NCBI GenBank assembly: GCA_016711435.1
Contig: JADJSY010000005.1
Coordinates: 62,001 to 126,000 of the forward strand
DNA: 64,000 nt
Reading direction: 5' to 3'
DNA from: Lewinellaceae bacterium
Lineage (GTDB): Bacteria; Bacteroidota; Bacteroidia; Chitinophagales; Saprospiraceae
The notes beneath the pieces are model-generated. The model saw nothing but the letters and a program-made list of their open reading frames with translations. It was not told where the DNA came from and did no database searches. Below are positions 55,601 to 64,000 of this stretch, one piece after another; position 1 is the first letter of the stretch, and every line of letters starts with the position of its first letter. A program made the position numbers and the translations under genes.

Positions 55601-56116
55601 TCACACCTCCATCACCGTTCCACAATGCTCGCAGGTACGTGCAGCCAGATCATTTTTAAATGCGCCAATGGCTTCCTTGATTTGTGTGCCGATATCTTTG
55701 AGTGGAAATTCGGCTTCATGCAGCGGGGCATGGCATTTTTCACAAAACCACAGCAGTTTATCTATTTCGTCCGGATGACGATGGCGTTCGATGACCAGAC
55801 CGACGCTGCCGGCCGGCCGCTGTGGGGAATGCGGGATACGGGGCGGCAATAAAAACATCTCGCCCTGGCGGATATCGATGGTTTCCGGTTCGCCGGCTTC
55901 ATTGATGATTTTTACCTGGATATCTCCTTCCAACTGGTAAAAAAGTTCTTCGCCTTCTTCCCAGTGGTAGTCTTTGCGGCCATTGGGGCCACCCACCACC
56001 ATGACAATAAAATCGTCGTTTTGAATATAAATCTGCTTGTTGCCGACGGGCGGTTTCAGCAGGTGGCGGTTTTCATCGATCCATTGGGTGAGGTTGAACG
56101 GTCGGGCGATTGGCAT
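55601..56116 (-). CDS. nbaC: 3-Hydroxyanthranilate 3,4-dioxygenase
   Basis: 171 residues from the ATG at 56116. The earlier frame start would add 52 residues coded by repeat DNA. The cupin barrel has iron ligands in DYHWEEGEELFYQLEGD and PHSPQRPAGS. The bacterial-type C-terminal rubredoxin-like site is present (CEKCHAPLHE, CEHCG). It opens 3-hydroxyanthranilate in the kynurenine route of tryptophan breakdown or NAD synthesis. No other kynurenine gene lies in the window. Confidence 0.92.
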   Translation of the reverse strand: MPIARPFNLTQWIDENRHLLKPPVGNKQIYIQNDDFIVMVVGGPNGRKDYHWEEGEELFYQLEGDIQVKIINEAGEPETIDIRQGEMFLLPPRIPHSPQRPAGSVGLVIERHRHPDEIDKLLWFCEKCHAPLHEAEFPLKDIGTQIKEAIGAFKNDLAARTCEHCGTVMEV

Positions 56117-56138
56117 AGGATACGTTTTGGTTAGGCGA

Positions 56139-56146
56139 CAAAGGTA
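56139..56146 (-). promoter_or_regulatory. -7 box of the 3-hydroxyanthranilate dioxygenase gene
   Basis: TACCTTTG on the minus strand matches exactly and lies 22 nt before the chosen ATG, which supports that start. Confidence 0.7.
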
Positions 56147-56147
56147 C

Positions 56148-56273
56148 GTGTTTGGTTTTTGGTGTTTAGTGTTTAGGCAGCTTCGCGTTTGGCAGTAGTT
56201 GATATTTTGGTCGAATTTTGACAAATGCCAAAAGCGGAGCTCCCTAAACACCAAAAACGAAACACCAAACACC
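56148..56273. repeat. Intergenic inverted repeat of GGTGTTTAG-type units
   Basis: Arms 56148-56195 and 56225-56273 pair through GGTGTTTAG/CTAAACACC and GTTTGGCA/TGCCAAA. The right arm abuts the stop of the BamA-like gene. Confidence 0.92.
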
Positions 56274-58104
56274 TAAAAAAGACTCACATATCCCAGGTGA
56301 AACTTTGCCGTCCGAAAATCCACGGGTTGCCCGTTGTCGCGGCGACCGACGGCCACGCTGATGCCGAAAATACCCGCCTGGGTTTCAAAATTAAGTCCTG
56401 CTCCGATGCCCAGTGGGCGTAAAAATAAACGGATCCGGTCTGTTTCATTTTCCAGGTACCCGTAATCGGTAAACACGGAGAGGTAGGAATTCAATGCCAG
56501 CAACAGTCGAAATTCGGCAGTAGCCACGGCAAAACGGCTGGCAAAAAGACTTTCTTCGTCAAATCCGCGCTGGAGTTTGTTGCCGCCCAGGCGGTATTGC
56601 TCATTGGCGAATATCGGTTTTTCCGAAAAAATACCGCCGCCGCGGATGCCTAATTTCAGGGTACTGCGGGCAAAAAGGGAATATACAGTTCCATGCGCGA
56701 CTCTAACCGGAGCCGGGCACGTGGTCCGGCCACAGAATCATACAGACTGGAAAACCGGTATTCGGGGTCTCCCGGGTCGCGCAGGGACTCGATCTGGCTG
56801 TTGCGCCGCACTTCACTGAATCCGGCCACTGCTTTCAGGGAAACAGCCCAGCCTTTTCGCGGGTTGAAGCGATAATCGAGGCGATTGAGGCCGGTTTCCA
56901 AACCAAAACCATTCAGGCGCAGGTCGAGGTTGGGCGGCAACGTGCGGGTACTTCGGATCAAAGCCGTATCTACTTTTTGCAGGGAAGAACTTCTGTTCTC
57001 CCAGAAAATTTTGATAAAATCACCACCGGGAAATAAATATTGAATGCCCAGTTCACTTTGCGCATCCACCCAGGTGCTGTCCCGCCTGAAGATGTTCAAT
57101 TTCCCGTCGACGCCGAATGGTGTTCCCAGGAGGTAAGGCACAGCTGCCTGCACATCGAGCCGTTGCGTTTCCGGGCGCAACCGCTCGAATTCCACTGAAA
57201 AGCGCTCGCCGAGACTCAGCGCATTTTGAAACGCTGCATTCAGCGAACCGGTGACGAGCAAACGCCCGTCGTCGCTATTGGGCCGGGGCAGCAAACCGAT
57301 GATAAAATCGAAACGGCCGGCCCGTTTTTTTTGCAGAAACAGGTTGATCGTCGCTTCGCCTCCCGCAAACGTAACGGAAGGATTGCCGGTAGACTCCACG
57401 AATACGAGGCTGCGCAGTTGATCCCGCAGGCGCAAGACCTTGGCGCGGCTGTACGGTTCGCCCGGTTTGATACCGAGGTAATTGCTCAAAAAGGCGGCGG
57501 GCAGTTTCAGATCGCCGTTGATTTTAAGGGTTTTAATGGTAAAAAAACGATTGCGCTCGATACGCAGCAGCGCCGATACAGCGCCGTTTTCGACCACTTC
57601 TGTGCTGTCTAACCACACCTGGGCAAAAGGGTACCCGTTGTTTTCGGCCTGCTCCAGCAAGGCGCGCTCCAGCTGGAGCAATGCTTCATAGCGCAGGGGT
57701 TTACCGCTGAAAAGTTTGTCCCGGAAACCTGCCGCCGCGAGCCAGGCCTGGTTGTCGTCGTCGGCCGGGCGCAATTGAACCCAATACATGGCCGGGCCGG
57801 GATAAAACACCGCTGTGGCTGTGGAATCTTTTATTTGCAGGCTGTCCAGGGAAACGGCGAGGTAACTTTCCTGCCGGAAATGTTGCAGCAAATCGCTGCA
57901 CAACAGGCGAAAGGCCGAGGAATCGGGCAGCCGGAAAACGGCGGTTTCCAGCGTCCGTTCATCGGGTTGCAGGCGAAATGTTTTTATCTCTTCATCAAAA
58001 ACAGCCGCCGCCGGCCCCGGAATCCGGAGTTGCAAAATGGTCTGCGCACGGGCCTCGGCGCTGCAAACCAGCAACAAGATCAGAAAAACAAGCGGCTGTT
58101 TCAT
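56273..58104 (-). CDS. BamA/Omp85-like outer-membrane protein, frameshifted
   Basis: About 610 residues. A signal peptide, POTRA-like domains (for example FTIKTLKINGDLKLP with GEPYSRAKVLRLRDQLR) and a C-terminal 16-strand-type barrel are visible. The barrel motif LGGNKLQRGFDEES lies in the second frame. Adding one base in the five-A run at 56672-56676 joins the frames. It is a surface-antigen-type protein for assembly or translocation of other proteins. A second paralogue role, not the essential BamA, is likely from the short POTRA part. Confidence 0.82.
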
Positions 58105-58136
58105 GGTTATACCCCTGACGCGCGCGGTGGAGTTCA

Positions 58137-58192
58137 GGTTGTTTAGGTTGTGTCAAGGATAAGGTTTATAAATCCCCACACAACTAAACCTA
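58137..58192. repeat. Inverted repeat in the 5' region of the BamA-like gene
   Basis: GGTTGTTTAGGTTGTGT (58137-58153) pairs with ACACAACTAAACC (58178-58190). It lies between the predicted promoter and the start codon, so it would be in the mRNA leader. Confidence 0.75.
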
Positions 58193-58201
58193 CAATGTTT
58201 A

Positions 58202-58209
58202 CAAAGGTA
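58202..58209 (-). promoter_or_regulatory. -7 box of the BamA-like gene
   Basis: TACCTTTG on the minus strand, about 97 nt before the ATG. The leader would include the inverted repeat. Confidence 0.6.
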
Positions 58210-58253
58210 GCGCATCCGTCCGAGTGGCGACATGGGAAAGATACCGGACGCAT

Positions 58254-58261
58254 TACCTTCG
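58254..58261 (+). promoter_or_regulatory. -7-like box directly before the glycosyltransferase gene
   Basis: TACCTTCG (one mismatch) ends 4 nt before the ATG at 58266, the same spacing as at rnhB, so this mRNA may also be leaderless. Confidence 0.4.
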
Positions 58262-58265
58262 CGCC

Positions 58266-59867
58266 ATGTTTGACAACATTCGGAGGTTCACTTTCCCATT
58301 GGTGGGCACAGCCGCTGCGGTTTTAACCATCTGGCTGGGGTATTTTGCCCAAAGGTCTCAGTTCGGGTCGTTCCTGCTCGTGTTCGGCGTTTTTTTTGCG
58401 CTATATCTGTGGGTTGTTTTTGCCCAAAAAGAATATGTAGATGACCAGCGCCGCTACCTGTGGCTGGGGATCGGCTTGCGGGCGCTCCTGTTGTTCAGCA
58501 TCCCCCATTTTTCCGACGATTTTTACCGCTTTCTCTGGGATGGCCGATTGACGGTTGCCGGTTGGCACCCGTTTACACATCCGCCTGATTACTTTATGGA
58601 AAATCAGATTTTTCCAAAAGGTATTACCCCGGAATTATACGGCCTGCTCAATTCGCCGCAATATTTTACGGTTTATCCGCCCCTTTGTCAGGCGGTGTTT
58701 GCGGCGGCGGCCTGGATAGCGCCCGATCATATCGGAGCCGAAGTGGGGATACTGAAATTGTTTCTGCTGTTGTGTGAAGCAGGCACTTTGTACCTGTTGT
58801 CGAAGGCGCGTTTTGCGCCCCGATACGCCGTGGCGGCCTACGCGCTCAATCCCTTGCTGATCCTGGAAATCACCGGCAACTGCCATTTTGAAGGCGCAAT
58901 GATCTTTTTTCTGATTGCAGGTTTAGTCGCCCTGCAAAAGGAGCGTCTGCGCCTTGCAGCGGTCTGTTGGGCATTTGCAACGGCCGCCAAAATGCTGCCG
59001 CTGTTGTTTCTGCCTGTTGTCTGGCGCTGGCTGGGTTGGCGTAAAGGTTTGATTTTCAACCTGGTATTCGGAGCGACATGCTTAGTTTTATTTGCGCCGC
59101 TACTGAGCGTACTGCCCAATATTTTGGAGAGTCTCGATTTATATTTCCGACAGTTTCAGTTCAATGCCAGTGTGTATTATTTGCTGCGGGAATGGGGTTT
59201 TGCTTCACAGGGTTACGATATGGGCGAGTGGTTGGGGCCTCGTCTGGGCGCTGCCACTTTCGCCGGCGCTTTGCTGATTGCCCTGGCCTGGCCCATGCGC
59301 AACAACCACCGGGACATCGTTTCCCTTGCCGGGGCCATGCTTTTTACGCTGCTGTTGTACCTGAGTCTTTCGGCCACGGTGCATCCCTGGTACCTGTGCG
59401 TTCCGATGGCGATTTCAGTGCTTACCCGCTGGCGTTTCGCCATATTGTGGTCGGGGCTGGCGGCGCTTTCCTACAGCCATTACGCGAACGGGCAGTTTCA
59501 GGAAAACTTTGTGTTGATTGCGGTGGAATACGGGGTTTTGTGGTTTTTTATAGTTTGGGAAATTAAAAGGGCAATATTGCAAATGGCAAATGGCAAAACA
59601 CCTCTTTTGCCCTTGACTTTTGCCCTATTCCTTCCCGCTATCCCCCACAAAATAATCCTCCTTGTTTTTAAAAAGAATATTGAACGTCGTCATACTTCCA
59701 TAGCAGCGGGTGATATACTGCTGGAGGTTAACTTTATCTTCGTCGTCCAGTTTTTTCGAGGCATTGATCTGCTGTTCGAGCACCCGCAGGCGGTCGCGCA
59801 TCATCACAATTTTATGGAAAAAGGCGTCGATGGGCACTTCTTTCGGTTGAACGCCGTCGGCCTGTAG
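58266..59867 (+). CDS. Polytopic glycosyltransferase-like membrane protein
   Basis: About 430-530 residues with ten or more helices and the early acidic SDDFYRFLWDGR motif typical of GT-C mannosyltransferase-like proteins. It probably uses a lipid-linked sugar for envelope glycans. The conserved part ends near WEIKRAIL (59577). The frame then continues through a GCAAATGGCAAA repeat and 243 nt antisense to the next gene, which is unlikely to be real, so the true end is probably close to 59600. Confidence 0.7.
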   Translation: MFDNIRRFTFPLVGTAAAVLTIWLGYFAQRSQFGSFLLVFGVFFALYLWVVFAQKEYVDDQRRYLWLGIGLRALLLFSIPHFSDDFYRFLWDGRLTVAGWHPFTHPPDYFMENQIFPKGITPELYGLLNSPQYFTVYPPLCQAVFAAAAWIAPDHIGAEVGILKLFLLLCEAGTLYLLSKARFAPRYAVAAYALNPLLILEITGNCHFEGAMIFFLIAGLVALQKERLRLAAVCWAFATAAKMLPLLFLPVVWRWLGWRKGLIFNLVFGATCLVLFAPLLSVLPNILESLDLYFRQFQFNASVYYLLREWGFASQGYDMGEWLGPRLGAATFAGALLIALAWPMRNNHRDIVSLAGAMLFTLLLYLSLSATVHPWYLCVPMAISVLTRWRFAILWSGLAALSYSHYANGQFQENFVLIAVEYGVLWFFIVWEIKRAILQMANGKTPLLPLTFALFLPAIPHKIILLVFKKNIERRHTSIAAGDILLEVNFIFVVQFFRGIDLLFEHPQAVAHHHNFMEKGVDGHFFRLNAVGL

Positions 59868-60155
59868 CACCATTTTGCCATTCTTCCAGCGGTCGCCGAG
59901 CGGCACTGTTTCGAGGCTCACAGCCGCCCAGGCGCGCAGGATACGCACCAGCGATTCTTCCGCTTCGGTAAAAGAAACCAATTCATCGGCGGGCACGTGT
60001 TCGATAATCTGCCAGTTGGCGTAGTCTTTACCGACCATTTTGATGCCGAACTGGGTGTAACAAACTTCATAAGCAGCCACATGCAGGCGTATCACCACAC
60101 CGTCGCCAAATGCGGGATGTTTGACCCGCGAACCGATACCAAGTAATTGTTGCAT
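59625..60155 (-). CDS. Small protein with UvrD/PcrA Tudor-like domain
   Basis: 176 residues from the ATG at 60155. The earlier frame start is coded partly by repeat DNA. The N-terminal GSRVKHPAFGDGVVI resembles the Tudor-like domain at the end of UvrD/PcrA helicases and CarD-like proteins, which bind RNA polymerase or nucleic acid. The rest is helical. Function is unknown. Confidence 0.65.
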   Translation of the reverse strand: MQQLLGIGSRVKHPAFGDGVVIRLHVAAYEVCYTQFGIKMVGKDYANWQIIEHVPADELVSFTEAEESLVRILRAWAAVSLETVPLGDRWKNGKMVLQADGVQPKEVPIDAFFHKIVMMRDRLRVLEQQINASKKLDDEDKVNLQQYITRCYGSMTTFNILFKNKEDYFVGDSGKE

Positions 60156-60175
60156 GTTAAAAATTAGTTTGTGTT

Positions 60176-60437
60176 TTTGTGTTTTAGTGTTTTTGCATGC
60201 GTAAAGGTTTACAACACGCACCTTTTCTTTATGTACAGACCTCACTGCGTTTTTTTGTACGCGCCAACGTGGTTGCATAAAGGACACAAAGCGCCGGAGT
60301 TGACTCATCCGCTTAGTGATTATTGTAGCCAGGCATAAATCATCAGCAAATGACTATAATAATATAGGTCAACTCACGCTTAGTGTCCTCTTGTTTAAGC
60401 ACGTTTGTGGCCAATGCAGCTAAAACACAAAAATGCG
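60176..60437. repeat. Two nested inverted repeats in a 329-nt intergenic region
   Basis: Outer arms (60176-60201 and 60412-60437) are TTTGTGTTTTAG and complement. Inner arms (60279-60304 and 60367-60392) pair through AGGACACnAAGCG and GAGTTGAC. No gene was found in this region. Confidence 0.82.
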
Positions 60438-60484
60438 TGGTCTTACGAAAATCCGTGTCTAATCCCTCTAATCCGTGTGCCATT

Positions 60485-61441
60485 TTAATCTAATTTTCTC
60501 ATCAAACGCATCGTCGCCACTATCATAAACAGCGACAGCAGCGCCACAAACCACGGCACTTGCATATCCTGTTCGAGGTCAACCACCGAGTTATTGTCGC
60601 CGACAGCGTATTGGCCCATGACCTGAATACCGTTGTTGAAAAAATGCGCGATAACGGGTATCCAGAAATTGCGCGTTTGCCAGTACAGCCAGCCCAACAG
60701 AAAACCTAATAGCATGCGGGGCAAAAAACCTTCAAACTGGAAATGGAAAAAACTGAATACCGCCGCCGACACGATCAGCGCCCACCAGGGATTGGCAATG
60801 CGGCGCATCAGTTGCTGCTGCACGACACCCCGGAAAACAATTTCCTCTCCAATGGCCGGCAACAGGGCAATCAGCGCCATATTGCCCAGAAACTCGCCAA
60901 AATGATCCATGCGGAGCAGGCTTTTGATGGTTTCATTGGCTTGCGCTTCCATGGCATGAAACTCGTCGGGAAGCGGCAGCATTTTATTCAACTGGAAGGA
61001 ATACAGCACCAGGGGTACGGAAACCAGCAGGAGCAGGATGCCTAAACCGGCCATGCTCCAGGAAGGTAATTCCCGGGACCGCAGGTAATCCGCCCAGCCC
61101 GGCACGGGTTTGGTGATGCCCCGGTAAAAGAGCCACACGGTCAGGAAACCGCCCACACAAAACACCGAAAAATGCTGTAGTCCGAGTAAAAAACGCATTT
61201 GCCAGCGTTCCGGCTCCGTCGCATCGGCGCCGAGCAATCCGGACAGCAGGCCTTCATTCCAGCCGCCCCATTGCACAATCAATTGGCATAGAATGGTAGC
61301 AATACCTGCAAAAAAGATGCAGCTCGCAAACAATGCCAGCAACACCACCAGTACTTTCGGTTCCGCAGGTTGCCATCGCTGTACCGAATCGGAACCGTCG
61401 GGCGACTGCAACATATCCGGTGTATTTGGGTTTTCTTCCAT
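60485..61441 (-). CDS. CPBP-family intramembrane metalloprotease
   Basis: 318 residues, about eight helices. The catalytic GEEIVFRGVV (EExxxR) and downstream FSFFHFQFEG and VIAHFFNN histidine motifs are present, typical of CAAX-protease and bacteriocin-processing enzymes. The substrate is unknown. An exact -7 box lies 18 nt upstream. Confidence 0.9.
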   Translation of the reverse strand: MEENPNTPDMLQSPDGSDSVQRWQPAEPKVLVVLLALFASCIFFAGIATILCQLIVQWGGWNEGLLSGLLGADATEPERWQMRFLLGLQHFSVFCVGGFLTVWLFYRGITKPVPGWADYLRSRELPSWSMAGLGILLLLVSVPLVLYSFQLNKMLPLPDEFHAMEAQANETIKSLLRMDHFGEFLGNMALIALLPAIGEEIVFRGVVQQQLMRRIANPWWALIVSAAVFSFFHFQFEGFLPRMLLGFLLGWLYWQTRNFWIPVIAHFFNNGIQVMGQYAVGDNNSVVDLEQDMQVPWFVALLSLFMIVATMRLMRKLD

Positions 61442-61459
61442 GCCTGTCTACTTTTGCGG

Positions 61460-61467
61460 CAAAGGTA
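61460..61467 (-). promoter_or_regulatory. -7 box of the CPBP protease gene
   Basis: TACCTTTG on the minus strand. On the plus strand TACTTTTG at 61449-61456 could serve pdxJ, so the two promoters would overlap and face each other. Confidence 0.6.
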
Positions 61468-61562
61468 ACGCATTGCACACCACGACACCCCACGCGGGGG
61501 GGGTTTTGAAAGAAAAAAAAAAACACCGCCCAAAAAAAAAAAAACCACAAACTGATTAGAAC

Positions 61563-62281
61563 ATGACCCGACTCAGCGTAAATATCAATAAAGTAGCCCT
61601 GTTGCGCAATTCGCGGGGCGGCAACCTGCCCGATTTGGTTCAGGTAGCCAAAGATTGTGAAGCCTTCGGCGCCGAAGGTATTACGATACACCCCCGCCCC
61701 GATCAGCGCCATATCCGGTACGACGATGTGCCTGCGCTGCATGCCGTGGTAACTACCGAATTCAATATAGAGGGCAATCCTACCCGGGAGTTTTTGGACC
61801 TCGTACTGGCCTGGCCGCCGCATCAATGTACGCTGGTGCCCGACACGCCGCAGCAACTCACTTCCGATGCGGGCTGGAACACCATAGATCATGGAGCGGA
61901 ATTGAAAGAAGTGTGTGCCGAACTGCACAGCAAAGGAATTCGTGTCTCCGTGTTTGTCGACCCCGTTCCGAAAATGGTGGAAGGCGCCAAAGCTGCGGGC
62001 GCCGACCGGATAGAATTGTACACGGGGCCTTTCGCGCATGATTTCAAACAAGACCCTGCGGCAGCCGTACGCACCTATACCGAAGCGGCAAAAACAGCCA
62101 ATGAAATCGGGATCGGCATCAATGCCGGACATGACCTGAACCTGGAAAATTTAGGTTTTTTCAGGTTCACTGCCCGCAATTGCTGGAGGTTAGTATCGGT
62201 CATGCACTCATATCGGATGCCCTTTATTTCGGGCTTTCCAACACGATTCGGATGTATTTGAGACAATTACAGACAAAATAA
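61563..62281 (+). CDS. pdxJ: Pyridoxine 5'-phosphate synthase, frameshifted
   Basis: It condenses 3-amino-2-oxopropyl phosphate and deoxyxylulose phosphate to pyridoxine phosphate. TIM-barrel motifs are clear (RLSVNINKVALLRNSRG, GITIHPRPDQRHI, INAGHDLNLENL). One base is missing near 62168-62175. Adding it restores PQLLEVSIGHALISDALY and the normal end, TAA at 62279-62281, for 239 residues. Confidence 0.95.
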
Positions 62282-62423
62282 TGTAAATTTTGGTCTAAAA
62301 AATTGAAAAACAAAATGAAATAACATCTTGTAAATCTGCTGTTTATGTAAAAAAGCAAGTCTTGACCCTGCCAACGGCAATGAAAAAAAATAAAATGTCG
62401 TGTTTTGTATGAAAGAAGGTTTT

Positions 62424-62431
62424 TACCTTTG
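62424..62431 (+). promoter_or_regulatory. -7 box of the SusC-like gene
   Basis: TACCTTTG is an exact box, with TTTG 16 bp upstream (62404-62407). The start codon is 377 nt downstream, so the leader is unusually long. Confidence 0.6.
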
Positions 62432-62495
62432 CGATTGCAAAACCCACATCTATATATTTTTCTAATCGCGTACCATACCATATCAAATTTTCGGA

Positions 62496-62551
62496 AGTCG
62501 CAAAATGTTCATTTCTCTTTCAGGAGGGTGTCAATATTTTGCGGCTTTTTT
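62496..62551 (+). terminator. Terminator-like hairpin in the SusC leader
   Basis: AGTCGCAAAAT (62496-62506) pairs with ATTTTGCGGCT (62536-62546), including one G-T pair, and is followed by six T. It lies between promoter and gene, so it may attenuate the operon or end a ~115-nt small RNA. Confidence 0.55.
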
Positions 62552-62808
62552 GTTGCGCCTGAATCTTCTTTTCCCCGCAACTGTGGAGTGATTTATTTTT
62601 AATCGCTCTGTTAAGCTACCATATCATTTTTCTTGAAGTCACCTGCGGAAGGTCGGTTTCCATTACTGGAACACTGCATCGCGTGTGGCTATTTTTTATG
62701 CCTATCCGGTTCGGTACCAGCAGTGCCGGCAATTGCTTCCGTGTCTCCATTTCAATCCTTTACTGCTCGAACAAAATCACATTTTCGTTCACTTAAACTA
62801 TTTAAATT

Positions 62809-64000
62809 ATGAAGCAATTGTTAACAACATTGTTGCTGCTGCTGGCAGTGTGTGGGACGAGTATGGCCCAACGTAAAATTACCGGCGTTGTAACAGGCGA
62901 CGATGGTGAAACCCTCATTGGGGCTACTATCGCAATCAAAGGTGTTGCCCGAGGTACTTTAACCGACTTCAACGGCAAATACACACTCGAAGTGCCGGAT
63001 GGCGCCACTGCATTGGTGGTAACCTATACCGGGTACAAAACCCAGGAAATAGCTTTAGGCGCTTCCAACGCCATTGACGTTGTCCTGGAAACAGGTACAA
63101 GCCTCAGTGAGGTGGTGATCACAGCCACTGGCCTGACCCGCAACAAAAGTGATGTGGTGTATGCCAACCAAACTGTCAATTCGACCGACCTGAATTCAGT
63201 TACCAACAAAAGTGTGCTGAACGCCCTGCAAGGGAAAGTAGCCGGTGTTAAAATCGGTTCTGCTTCCGGCGCTGTAGGCGCTTCCACCCGGGTGGTATTG
63301 CGCGGTGAGACTTCTCTTACGCAGGGCAATAATGCCCTGATCGTGGTAGATGGCGTACCGGTGAACAACTCCACTGCTTCTGCCGGCGGTGGTTCCGAAA
63401 CACTAAACGGCAGTACCGGTAAAAATGGCGACCGCGACAACTATGTGGATTTTGGCAACCGCGGCAACGACATCAACCCGGACGACGTCGAGTCGGTTAC
63501 CGTACTGAAAGGCCCTGCCGCTACCACTTTGTACGGCTCCCGCGGTGGTTCGGGCGTTATCCTCGTTACCACGAAAAAAGGTAAAAAAGGAGATAAACCA
63601 AACATCTCGGTTTCCTCTTCTTATAGTGTGGAAGAAGCGTATGTGCTATTCCAGAACCAGGAAAAATTCGGTTCCGGTTATGCAACCTGTGGCGGTTGCG
63701 GCGGCAGTATCGTATTTTCATGGGTGAAAACTTTGCATGGGGACCCGAATTCGACGGCCAGCTGATTCCATGGACAACTGTTCCTGCCGAGTACAGCGCC
63801 GTGAAAAACAATGTTCAAAATTTCTTTGATATTGGCAACACAGCACGCAACAGCTTCGCTATTTCCGGCGGAACAGACAAGTACAGTTACTATGTGTCTT
63901 ATACCAATTTCAACAATGAAGGTGTCGTGCACAACACCAAACTGAACAAACACAACCTGTTGTTGAATGTGGGTTCCCAGTTTTCGCCAAAACTGCGCTC
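62809..64000 (+). CDS. SusC/RagA-family TonB-dependent receptor, partial and frameshifted
   Basis: The window ends inside the gene. The signal peptide ends near SMAQ. It is followed by the carboxypeptidase-like domain (GVVTGDDGETLIGATIAIKG), the plug domain (NALQGKVAGVKIGSASG, VVDGVPVNNS, VESVTVLKGPAATTLYGSRGG) and the start of the barrel. An indel near 63713-63719 breaks the frame, and GENFAWGPEFDGQL continues in the next. It imports glycans or peptides with a SusD partner, expected downstream. Confidence 0.92.

Overview
The window reads as chromosomal DNA of a Bacteroidota bacterium, probably from the Saprospiria side of the phylum. The evidence is Bacteroidota-type promoters (TTTG, 19 bp, TAnnTTTG), a SusC/RagA TonB-dependent receptor, type IX secretion sorting tails, DUF4294 and ROK proteins, and ECF sigma factors paired with membrane partners. 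No rRNA, tRNA, CRISPR array, prophage or insertion sequence was found. About twenty genes are cut by single-base indels, nearly all in short homopolymers and many in housekeeping genes (ligA, pdxJ, cydB, a BamA-like gene). I treat these as probable sequencing or assembly errors and annotate across them, stating each position.

Layout. 1-12.5 kb is an energy, sulfide and redox region: cydAB, a type II sulfide:quinone oxidoreductase, an AraC regulator, a TauE/SafE exporter, a leftward six-gene operon (membrane protein, 1-Cys peroxiredoxin, TetR regulator, lipoprotein, membrane protein, cupin), a porin, thioredoxin and a persulfide dioxygenase-rhodanese. Five promoters here carry a Crp/Fnr-like palindrome (consensus GTGACnnnnGTCAC). 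In four of them it lies exactly 30.5 bp before the -7 box, which places it near -41.5.

12.9-22.9 kb holds two secreted surface proteins (one with 306-bp and 138-bp internal repeats). They are followed by the most striking locus, three translationally coupled genes encoding a SIR2-TIR protein, a transmembrane nSTAND NTPase with a TPR tail, and a secreted 14-repeat WD40 protein. Together they look like a signalling or conflict system split across the inner membrane.

23-31 kb has cold shock protein, pyrophosphatase, a fluoride channel, a deoxysugar-acid degradation trio (IlvD/Edd dehydratase, FAH hydrolase, SDR dehydrogenase), a small WD40 protein, RNase HII and an XRE-type regulator with a two-copy operator. 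31.7-41 kb holds alaS, rlmD, ligA, a DUF4294 protein and a ROK kinase. 41-49 kb has a possible small transcript, an M43 protease, and two ECF sigma loci. 49-64 kb has a GH3 beta-glucosidase, a sodium:solute symporter, a YoaK-like protein, 3-hydroxyanthranilate dioxygenase, a BamA-like protein, a polytopic glycosyltransferase, a CPBP protease, pdxJ and the start of a SusC receptor.

Two genome-wide habits stand out. First, most gene boundaries from 24 kb onward carry long inverted repeats whose arms are built from short degenerate tandem units, different at each locus, and such units also sit inside three coding regions. Second, one 75-bp promoter-bearing sequence recurs upstream of three unrelated genes.
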